DNA of 64,000 nt. Origin: Paenibacillus sophorae (GTDB taxonomy: Bacteria > Bacillota > Bacilli > Paenibacillales > Paenibacillaceae). The DNA is taken from NCBI RefSeq assembly GCF_018966525.1, contig NZ_CP076607.1, positions 3,100,001 through 3,164,000 of the forward strand, read 5' to 3'. The position numbers and the translations under genes were made by a program. Below the pieces are notes generated by a model. That model did no database searches, had not been told where the DNA came from, and was given only the letters and a program-made list of their open reading frames with translations. Below, one piece after another: positions 53,555-59,971 of this stretch. The number at the start of each line of letters is the position of its first letter. Positions within the stretch are counted from its first letter, which is position 1.

Positions 53555-54004
53555 ATGTCTTTGACGGTTAACGAGTATGATCTGGAGACGTTTGAAGAGA
53601 AGTACCGGGACGCCCTTGGTTATCACCGGCGTGCGGAACAGTTTCAGCGCGAGAACCAGCGGCACAGTCTTGTATTCAACGTCGCCTGCGTTGCGCTGGA
53701 GAGCTACCTGGTAGCCATGTGCTATCTATATGACACGCCGCCCTTGAATCATAATTATATTTGTCTCATGAACGCTGTGGAGACTGCAGTGGATTTTCCG
53801 AAGGAACTAAACAAGGAGATCCGGTCGCTGGATTTCATTTTCGGCATTTGTTCGCTTGACGATTATTTTCACGGTACTCCTGAACCGGCGGATGCAGAAC
53901 GGGTTCTGTCTATATGCGCCTCGGTGCGCGATCTGTTCGATCAAGAAAGGATTGCGGAGGTCCGCGCGGCTTTTGGCGAAAGTGCGGCCGGTAAGGCCGA
54001 TTAA
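53555..54004 (+). CDS. HEPN-like helical protein of the anf operon
   Basis: A 149-residue, wholly helical protein. The N-terminal helix (YRDALGYHRRAEQFQRENQRH) followed by SLVFNVACVALESYLVAMCY and a later LSICASVRDLF resembles HEPN domains, here without the RX4-6H nuclease motif. It does not resemble AnfO. Start ATG at 53555 with GGGGGAAA nine nt before it; the open frame from 53489 is not used. 107 bp after anfK and before two further accessory genes. It may help assemble or regulate the nitrogenase; this is inference from position. Confidence 0.65.
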   Translation: MSLTVNEYDLETFEEKYRDALGYHRRAEQFQRENQRHSLVFNVACVALESYLVAMCYLYDTPPLNHNYICLMNAVETAVDFPKELNKEIRSLDFIFGICSLDDYFHGTPEPADAERVLSICASVRDLFDQERIAEVRAAFGESAAGKAD

Positions 54005-54073
54005 CGCTTAGGCGCGGGTTGACTGCCGCCCTATATAAAAGGTATTTGCATGGGAAGTAAAAGGAGGGAGAAC

Positions 54074-54805
54074 ATGCGGCTTCATTATTTGCAGCATATT
54101 GAGCTTGAACACCCGGGCAGTATTCTTGAATGGGCTGATGCAAATGGTCATACTGTCACACACACCAAGTTTTATAATGGTGAACCGCTTCCGGCTCTGG
54201 AGAACTTCGACTGGCTGGTGATTATGGGCGGTCCCATGAACATTTATGAGGAAGAAAGCTATCCCTGGCTGGTGCAGGAGAAGGATTTGATCCGCGGCGC
54301 TATTGCCGAAGGCAAAACTGTGCTGGGTCTTTGTCTGGGCGCTCAGCTGATTGCCGACGTTATTGGCGGTAAAGTAACGAAGAACGGTCAGCCGGAAATC
54401 GGCTGGATTCCGATCCGGTGGAGCGATCAAGCGCAAAGCGATCCGCTGTTCTCGTTCTTCCCTCAAGATTCTGTGGTGTTCGAGTGGCATTACGATACGT
54501 TCAGCGTGCTTCCACCCGAGGCGGAGGTCATTGCCGAGAGCGAGGCGTGCAGCCATCAGGCTTTTGTATACAAAGAGCGTGTGTTCGGATTTCAGTTCCA
54601 TCTGGAGAACACGCCGCAGCTTCTACAGGGCTATATTGAGGAAAGCGGAAATGAGATGATCCCTGCCGCCTATGTGCAATCGCCGGAAGAAGTGCTGAGC
54701 CATCCGGAATATCTTGCGCAGAACAACGTCTGGATGGCGGAATTTCTCACAAGACTGGTACAAACGGAACTTGCGGCAAAAGAAAGGAAGTATATAACCG
54801 GATGA
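54074..54805 (+). CDS. class I glutamine amidotransferase-like protein
   Basis: A 243-residue protein of the GATase1 fold, resembling the glutaminase part of GMP synthase. The catalytic triad is complete: Cys87 in GLCLGAQ, His176 and Glu178 in GFQFHLENT. There is no synthase domain. The start ATG at 54074 has AAAGGAGGGAG before it. Overlaps the next gene by 4 nt (ATGATG). It could hydrolyse glutamine or a gamma-glutamyl compound and so link to nitrogen status; the substrate is not known. Confidence 0.85.
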   Translation: MRLHYLQHIELEHPGSILEWADANGHTVTHTKFYNGEPLPALENFDWLVIMGGPMNIYEEESYPWLVQEKDLIRGAIAEGKTVLGLCLGAQLIADVIGGKVTKNGQPEIGWIPIRWSDQAQSDPLFSFFPQDSVVFEWHYDTFSVLPPEAEVIAESEACSHQAFVYKERVFGFQFHLENTPQLLQGYIEESGNEMIPAAYVQSPEEVLSHPEYLAQNNVWMAEFLTRLVQTELAAKERKYITG

Positions 54806-55455
54806 TGGAACATGTGAGCTACAAGGCAAGAGACTGCCGCGACCAGGCTAAAATCGAACAATTTCTGTCCGAGTCCCGGGTGGGAATCGTTGGGATCGAA
54901 GGCGATGAGTACCCATACGCCGTGCCTGTCAATTATGTCTGGCATGAGGGTGCGGTCTATTTTCATGGCATGGGTTCTGGCAAAAAGCTGCGTCTCCTCG
55001 CAGACAACCCGTCCGTCAGCTTCACCGTATACCGGGAGAACGGCACCATCTCTGACCCGGTCCCCTGCAAGGCGGATACTTCCTACATGAGCGTCATGGT
55101 ATTCGGGAAGGCGGAAAAAGTGACCGATATCCGCGAGGCGACCGGAGTGCTGCAGAAGGTCCTTGACAAATTTACTCCCGGATTCTATAAGCAGGGTATT
55201 TCAGAGAAAATGGTAGAGAGATACCGCTCGGCGATGGACGGCAACGCCGTGGCTGTCATCCGGATTACGCCTGTGCATATTACCGGCAAAGAAAACGATG
55301 CGGTTCCGGACTTTGCAGCAGGTCATGGCCACCCGGGAGGTCGCCCCGGTCATGTGGACGATCCGGGTCAGACCGGAAGCCACCCCGGACCTTCGGGCCA
55401 TCCCGGCGGCTTCCCCGGCGGTCATCCGGGTCATCCACCCGGAATGGGCCTATGA
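54802..55455 (+). CDS. flavin split-barrel (NimA/PNPOx-like) protein with His/Gly/Pro tail
   Basis: A 217-residue protein. Residues 1 to about 165 form a pyridoxamine 5'-phosphate oxidase-like FMN- or haem-binding split barrel (VGIVGIEGDEYPYAVPVNYV, VYFHGMGSGKKLRLLADNPS). From about 174 the tail is rich in His, Gly and Pro (GHGHPGGRPGHVDD, GGHPGHPPGMGL), a plausible metal-binding or metal-storage extension. It overlaps both neighbours by 4 nt, so expression is tightly coupled to the amidotransferase and NifV-omega. A role in redox or iron handling for the nitrogenase is possible. Confidence 0.8.
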   Translation: MMEHVSYKARDCRDQAKIEQFLSESRVGIVGIEGDEYPYAVPVNYVWHEGAVYFHGMGSGKKLRLLADNPSVSFTVYRENGTISDPVPCKADTSYMSVMVFGKAEKVTDIREATGVLQKVLDKFTPGFYKQGISEKMVERYRSAMDGNAVAVIRITPVHITGKENDAVPDFAAGHGHPGGRPGHVDDPGQTGSHPGPSGHPGGFPGGHPGHPPGMGL

Positions 55456-56519
55456 TGACCGAACTGATCGATTATACCGTTGATGAAGCGTTTCGCCGTT
55501 CTGTAGATTTGGAGGAAATCGGTGCAATATCGTGGATTTTGCAGCGCTATGGTTTAAACATCTTTGACGTGTATCTCAGGCATATCCATGCCTACCGGAG
55601 CGCTATTGCCAGTGCCGGGCTTGCGGAACGAATTCGCTGCCGGGTTCGCCCTACCGCCGATGATTTGTCTCTGGCCCGGTCGATGGGGTTCAACAAAGTG
55701 GCGATCCTCTGGTCCAATACGAGCGTCCAGATGCCGTTATTCAAGCTGGATGCCGCGCTCAAGGCTGCGAGGGAGTTTGCGGAAGAAACCTATTTATACA
55801 TTGAAGACCTGTCCGCTACCCATTACCCCGGGTTTGACGTCTATTGGCCGCTCGTCGAACGCTATGGGGTCACACGGGTCATTTATTCCGACAGCAAAAG
55901 CAAGCTTGACCCGTTAATTGCCCGCAGCAATCTTGCCGGACTTCTGGAGAGCGCTACTTGTCCCCTTGAGTTCTGCGGCGCCAATATGCTCGGCCTGGCG
56001 ACAGCCAACAGCCTTGCGGCATTGAAAGCGGGCGTGAAGCATATCGGTGTCTCGGTAGCGGGGGTTGGCTCCAAAGGCAAGGCGGCGATGGAAGAAGTGC
56101 TGATGGCCGTTAAGGTGCTGTGGAAGCAGACACAAGGACCTTCCCCCCACACCTTAGCCGATGATTGCGAAGCCATTTTATCCGCCATGAACATCAAGCT
56201 GCCGGTGGACAAAGCGGTGATCGGACGGAATGTCTTTGCGCATGAATCCGGCATTCATGTGGACGGCATCGCCAAAAATCCCGAGCTGTACGAAGTCATA
56301 CGGCCGGAAGAAGTAGGCCTTGGCCGCAAGCTGTTCATCGGCAAGCACTCGGGAACCGCTTCTTTGAAGCACAAGTTTCGGGAATGGGATCTGGAGCTCG
56401 CCTCAGATGAGGCAGTGCTGCTGTTGGAACAGGTGAGGGAACTGGCAGAGCGCCGGAAACGGCCGATCAATGATAACGAGCTAATGGAAATATATAAGCG
56501 GCAGAACGGGCTTGAATAG
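55452..56519 (+). CDS. nifV: homocitrate synthase omega subunit-like (split NifV)
   Basis: A 355-residue protein related to homocitrate synthase but without the N-terminal catalytic DTTLRDGEQ motif. It has a TIM-barrel-like first part (FNKVAILWSNTSVQMPLFKL, ANMLGLATANSLAALKAGVK) and the C-terminal domain HESGIHVDGIAKNPELYEVI with FIGKHSGTASLKHKF. Together with the next gene it corresponds to the split NifV-omega/NifV-alpha pair of Clostridium pasteurianum, in the same order. Homocitrate is the organic ligand of the nitrogenase cofactor. The start overlaps the previous stop by 4 nt. Confidence 0.85.
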   Translation: MMTELIDYTVDEAFRRSVDLEEIGAISWILQRYGLNIFDVYLRHIHAYRSAIASAGLAERIRCRVRPTADDLSLARSMGFNKVAILWSNTSVQMPLFKLDAALKAAREFAEETYLYIEDLSATHYPGFDVYWPLVERYGVTRVIYSDSKSKLDPLIARSNLAGLLESATCPLEFCGANMLGLATANSLAALKAGVKHIGVSVAGVGSKGKAAMEEVLMAVKVLWKQTQGPSPHTLADDCEAILSAMNIKLPVDKAVIGRNVFAHESGIHVDGIAKNPELYEVIRPEEVGLGRKLFIGKHSGTASLKHKFREWDLELASDEAVLLLEQVRELAERRKRPINDNELMEIYKRQNGLE

Positions 56520-56546
56520 AGAGCTTGAATAGAGGCTTGAATAGAG
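56510..56546 (+). repeat. three tandem 12-13-bp repeats at a stop codon
   Basis: GCTTGAATAGAG(A) occurs three times in a row (56510, 56523, 56535). Each copy repeats the final codons and the TAG stop of the omega gene. Probably replication slippage. Confidence 0.8.
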
Positions 56547-56623
56547 AAGACCGCTGACCCGGGCCGGCCTTGCGACCGGACCCATGCATACATAAATTTG
56601 GGAAAAAGGAGGAGAAGAGCAGG

Positions 56624-57478
56624 ATGCAATCGGGCGTTCAGTTTGAGCTGGTGGATACCACATTGCGGGATGGAGAACAGACGGCGGGTGTTGTATTTTC
56701 GCCGGAGGAAAAAATGAATATCGTAAAAGCGCTGGACCGAGCCGGAATCCGGTGGATTGAAGCCGGTATTCCGGCTATGGGAGAACGGGAGCGGGAAACG
56801 CTGGGTCAGCTGCTGTCTTTGCCTCTGAATTCCATCCTTATTGCCTGGAACCGTGCGAACTTGGATGATATCAAGGCCTCGGTCGCCTGCGGCTTCTCCT
56901 ATATTCATATGTCTTTGCCGGTTTCGGACCTGCATATCGAGCATAAGCTCGGGAAGAGCAGGGAATGGGTTCTGGAGAGGCTGCGGGAAGTGCTGGGATT
57001 TACCAAAAGTCTGGGCTGCACCGCATTTGTCGGAGCGGAGGATGCTTCCCGGGCAGATCCGGAATTTTTGCTGCGCTATGCCGATACGGCGGCAAGCTGC
57101 GGGGCGGAGCGTCTGCGATATGCCGACACGGTCGGCTGCCTGGACCCTTTTGAGACGTTCCGGCGGATTCGGCATTTGACTGAGCGCTGCTTGCTGCCGG
57201 TCGAATTTCACGGTCATAACGACTTCGGGCTAGCCACGGCGAATACGCTGTCTGCCTTCCATGGAGGCGCGGCGCTGGCCAGTGTGACGGTTACCGGGAT
57301 CGGCGAAAGGGCGGGCAATGCTTCTCTTGAGGAAGTCGCGGCTTCCATGGCCTATCTGTACCAGCTTGGAGCGGACATTCGCATGGAATCTCTGCCTGAA
57401 CTAACACGTCTTGTTTCCGAGGCCAGCGGCAGGCCGGATACTCATTACCGGTCGGTATTTACGGCCATTAACGGATAG
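56624..57478 (+). CDS. nifV: homocitrate synthase alpha subunit (split NifV)
   Basis: A 284-residue catalytic half: LVDTTLRDGEQTAGVVFSPE at residues 9-28 binds metal and 2-oxoglutarate, then IRWIEAGIPAMGERE, RYADTVGCLDPF and the metal-binding EFHGHNDFGLATANTL. It condenses acetyl-CoA with 2-oxoglutarate. It has no C-terminal regulatory domain, which lies in the omega protein. Start ATG at 56624 with AAAGGAGGAG upstream; an ATG at 56570 has no site. Last gene of the anf locus. Confidence 0.9.
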   Translation: MQSGVQFELVDTTLRDGEQTAGVVFSPEEKMNIVKALDRAGIRWIEAGIPAMGERERETLGQLLSLPLNSILIAWNRANLDDIKASVACGFSYIHMSLPVSDLHIEHKLGKSREWVLERLREVLGFTKSLGCTAFVGAEDASRADPEFLLRYADTAASCGAERLRYADTVGCLDPFETFRRIRHLTERCLLPVEFHGHNDFGLATANTLSAFHGGAALASVTVTGIGERAGNASLEEVAASMAYLYQLGADIRMESLPELTRLVSEASGRPDTHYRSVFTAING

Positions 57479-57506
57479 CGGGCTTCGTGCCGAAATCGGG
57501 GTTAGT

Positions 57507-57674
57507 TATAGACTGAACTTCATAAAGACGCAGTATCGTTCCGATCCGAATGTCTGTAGAAACTGCATGCTGCGAGGCCAGTGTAACGAGAGCAAAGCTG
57601 CGATAAAACGAGTGACCCGGCACATCTGTAACCCGGAGAACAAGCAGCTGTACGCCAAACGGAAAGAACGATTG
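57507..57674 (+). pseudogene. IS1182-type transposase fragment
   Basis: Residues YRLNFIKTQYRSDPNVCRNC, then MLRGQCNESKAAIKRVTRH, resemble the Cys-rich middle part of IS1182-family transposases. Only about 55 codons remain, with neither start nor catalytic residues. The rest of the 57479-57795 gap holds two terminators. Confidence 0.65.
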
Positions 57675-57704
57675 AACGCGTATTCCAAACGCCCTTTTAC
57701 ACAA

Positions 57705-57738
57705 AAATGCCCCGGTTGCTTATGCAACCTGAGGCATT
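57705..57738 (+). terminator. hairpin, possible terminator
   Basis: AAATGCC and GGTTGC pair with GCAACC and GGCATTT with small bulges. The following T tract is weak. Confidence 0.5.
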
Positions 57739-57750
57739 TGTCGACAGTCT

Positions 57751-57785
57751 GAAACGATGGACATCGTCCATCGCTTTCTTTTTTA
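57751..57785. terminator. terminator at the end of the anf locus
   Basis: CGATGGAC pairs with GTCCATCG across a 3-nt loop and is followed by CTTTCTTTTTT. It faces the minus-strand azoreductase gene and may serve both. Confidence 0.75.
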
Positions 57786-57795
57786 TTGATTAATC

Positions 57796-58431
57796 TTAGA
57801 ACTGAGCTGCTACTTCCTTGGCTTTGGCGATTGCGGTTTCTTTGATGGTCTGAGCTTTCTCTGGCATTGCATTCATACCTTCTACAAAGATGCCCTCAAA
57901 TGAAGCCATGCCAAAGAATTGGGAAATTTTCTTCAGGTAGCTATAGCCACTTTCAAATCCGGCAGAGGGGCCTTCAGAGTATACTCCGCCGCTAGCCTGA
58001 ATGTGGATGCCTTTTTTGCCGGTCATCAGGCCAACCAGACCATTTTCGGTGTATTTGAAGGTTTTACCTGCTACAGAAACGGCATCAATATAAGCCTTCA
58101 TAACAGGCGGGAAGGAGAAATTCCACATTGGACTAACAAAAATATACTTATCGGCAGCCACGAATTGATCCACAATTTCACCGAGACGCGCTACTTTTGC
58201 TTGTTCGGCAGCAGACAGCTGGTCAAAACCGCTTCCTGACTGCAATTTACCCCAACCGCTAAATACGTCAGCATCAATTGTCGGAATATCCAGTTTGTAC
58301 AGATCCAGATGAATGACTTCATCGGCCGGGTTGGCTTCACGGTAAGCTTCAATAAATTCTTTCCCTACCGCAAGGCTGTAGGAGGTATGATGATCGTTAG
58401 GGTGGGCAGTAATGTATAGTACAGTTGACAT
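57796..58431 (-). CDS. azoR: FMN-dependent NADH-azoreductase
   Basis: A 211-residue flavodoxin-like quinone/azo reductase. VLYITAHPNDHHTSYSLAVG binds the FMN phosphate; FVSPMWNFSFPPVMKAYIDA and the flavin-contacting ASGGVYSEGP region are typical. Start ATG at 58431 after AAAGGAAG. Monocistronic. It probably detoxifies quinones or electrophiles. Confidence 0.92.
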   Translation of the reverse strand: MSTVLYITAHPNDHHTSYSLAVGKEFIEAYREANPADEVIHLDLYKLDIPTIDADVFSGWGKLQSGSGFDQLSAAEQAKVARLGEIVDQFVAADKYIFVSPMWNFSFPPVMKAYIDAVSVAGKTFKYTENGLVGLMTGKKGIHIQASGGVYSEGPSAGFESGYSYLKKISQFFGMASFEGIFVEGMNAMPEKAQTIKETAIAKAKEVAAQF

Positions 58432-58610
58432 GATTAAATCTTCCTTTCTCTTATGGAGATGTCTTTAGACTGATTATATCATTTTTATAGTAAATAGCAA
58501 ATATAAATTCACTTACATAAAGTGTATAATTAGCAATTTGGATTTTATTTCCGCGCTTTTGCATGATTATCCTCTTCCTTTACACTATTAAGGTCTGCCC
58601 GTATGAGCAA

Positions 58611-58640
58611 AACCCCTTCAGCCGCAACTGAAGGGGTTGT
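58611..58640 (-). terminator. terminator of the EamA gene
   Basis: AACCCCTTCA pairs with TGAAGGGGTT across an 8-nt loop; on the minus strand it is followed by TTGCTC. It lies just after the EamA stop codon. Confidence 0.7.
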
Positions 58641-58646
58641 TAAAGC

Positions 58647-59522
58647 CTATTTTTTCTCGTAGATAACGAATAGAACCCCGCTGAGAATCAGGATAGAGCC
58701 GATCCAAAACGTCACACCTATGTTCTCGCCTAGAATAAGCCATCCGAGCAATGTTCCAACCACGGGTTGAAAGAAGAAAAATAACCCCCCGCTTGAGGCA
58801 TTAAGCATTTGTAATCCGCGGTTCCACAGCAGAAATCCGCCTGCCGTTGAGACAATGCCCAAATACAAGACTCCTCCCCCGATCGCAGGGTGTGTCAATT
58901 GAGCGGTATTCATGGCGTGCAGCCGTCCCAAAACAAAAGGGGTCAACACAATTAGGGCCACCAGGATGGAATAGGTCGTCACCACAATTTGTGAATAATC
59001 GCCCGGCACGCGCTTCACAAGAACAGACATGAGCGCCCATGTTAAAGCTGCTATAAGCAGTGCAATGCCGCCAAGTTTACTGGACATATCCACATGATCA
59101 GCTCCAACAATGAGAAAAACTCCAATGGTCGCCAGACAAACGGAGAGTCCTTTTTTTACAGTCAATCGTTCTTTAAGCAGCAGCCGGGCAAAAATAACCA
59201 TAAATGCCGGTGTTGAGGATGTGATAATGGCTCCCGTCTGTGCTGAGGACAGCATTGTACCCGTTTCCTGGGTAACTATCGAAATCCCGTTGCCGATAAT
59301 TCCAATGGCGATGATGAGTAAGAAGTCACGCTTATGAATTCGCCATTGTTGCCGTGTGATCAAGCCGATCGCGAGAAGGGCGACAATCGCCACTAAATAG
59401 CGCATCCATACAAGTTCAAGCGGCGGTATGACCGCTACGACGATTTTAACAACAACGTACATACCACCCCAAATACTGGCGGCTAAAGCTAAATATATAG
59501 AACCTAACCAAGTGTTTTTCAT
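58647..59522 (-). CDS. EamA-family (DMT) transporter
   Basis: A 291-residue membrane protein with about ten spans in two EamA repeats (first: WGGMYVVVKIVVAVIPPLEL; second: ITWAL-like LTWALMSVLVKRVPGDYSQI). Members export amino acids or metabolites. The ribosome site ACGGAGGG precedes the ATG. A structured leader with a short frame lies upstream (59559-59649). The substrate is unknown. Confidence 0.9.
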   Translation of the reverse strand: MKNTWLGSIYLALAASIWGGMYVVVKIVVAVIPPLELVWMRYLVAIVALLAIGLITRQQWRIHKRDFLLIIAIGIIGNGISIVTQETGTMLSSAQTGAIITSSTPAFMVIFARLLLKERLTVKKGLSVCLATIGVFLIVGADHVDMSSKLGGIALLIAALTWALMSVLVKRVPGDYSQIVVTTYSILVALIVLTPFVLGRLHAMNTAQLTHPAIGGGVLYLGIVSTAGGFLLWNRGLQMLNASSGGLFFFFQPVVGTLLGWLILGENIGVTFWIGSILILSGVLFVIYEKK

Positions 59523-59558
59523 CTTCGTACCCTCCGTGTTTATTTAGGCAGCGAAATG

Positions 59559-59599
59559 CCCCTAACGGAGAGGTGCAGTCACCTTCACTCCACTAAGGG
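59559..59599 (-). promoter_or_regulatory. leader hairpin upstream of the EamA gene
   Basis: On the minus strand a 12-pair stem (59588-59599 with 59559-59570, three G-T pairs) encloses an inner GGTG/CACC stem. The stop codon of the short leader frame lies in its first arm. Such arrangements allow ribosome position to change folding. Confidence 0.5.
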
Positions 59600-59649
59600 C
59601 GGAAGAGTGCTGCAGGTACATCGTTTTCAAATAATGGAGCCAAATACAT
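59593..59649 (-). CDS. possible 18-residue leader peptide of the EamA gene
   Basis: A short frame MYLAPLFENDVPAALFRP starts at ATG 59649 with AGAGGTG seven nt upstream and ends with TAG at 59593-59595, inside the hairpin. It may be a regulatory upstream frame sensing translation. The evidence is only the ribosome site and the position. Confidence 0.4.
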   Translation of the reverse strand: MYLAPLFENDVPAALFRP

Positions 59650-59817
59650 GCAGATTCACCTCTAGTCTAATCTAAATGGAGATATACATTGTTTCATAGT
59701 AGCAGATGATTCTGTTTTTGAATAGACAAACTGCGGCGCTTATCGAATGCTCAAGGAACCCTTCGGCCAGCTGAGTGTTTCGGGAATTGTTTTTCTTAAA
59801 AAAATTGAACGCTTTCA

Positions 59818-59846
59818 TTGACAACCTGTATATACAGGTTTAATAT
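59818..59846 (+). promoter_or_regulatory. tre operon promoter
   Basis: TTGACA (59818-59823), exactly 17 bp, TAATAT (59841-59846). The spacer is filled by the first TreR operator, so binding of the repressor would block RNA polymerase. Confidence 0.85.
59823..59840 (+). promoter_or_regulatory. TreR operator 1
   Basis: The perfect 18-bp palindrome AACCTGTATATACAGGTT. The core TTGTATATACAA-like form is that of Bacillus TreR sites; trehalose 6-phosphate is the usual inducer. Confidence 0.85.
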
Positions 59847-59861
59847 AGGGATATGAAAAAT

Positions 59862-59879
59862 AACCTGTATATACAGGTT
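59862..59879 (+). promoter_or_regulatory. TreR operator 2
   Basis: A second, identical palindrome 39 bp downstream of the first, just after the expected transcription start. The two sites could be bound cooperatively. Confidence 0.85.
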
Positions 59880-59913
59880 GGCGAATGGATGCACTTATTA
59901 AAATAAGCGCTTT

Positions 59914-59928
59914 CTGAAAACGCTATAA
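59914..59928 (+). promoter_or_regulatory. possible cre (CcpA) site
   Basis: CTGAAAACGCTATAA matches the left half and centre of the cre consensus but not the right half. Carbon catabolite control of trehalose genes is expected in Bacillota. Confidence 0.3.
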
Positions 59929-59971
59929 ATCATTGTTATAAGAAATTGGTCATTATTGGGGGGATCAGGCT

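Noticed and set aside
53555..54004. AnfO assignment for the gene after anfK
   Set aside because: Position fits, but the all-helical HEPN-like sequence does not resemble the AnfO family as I know it.
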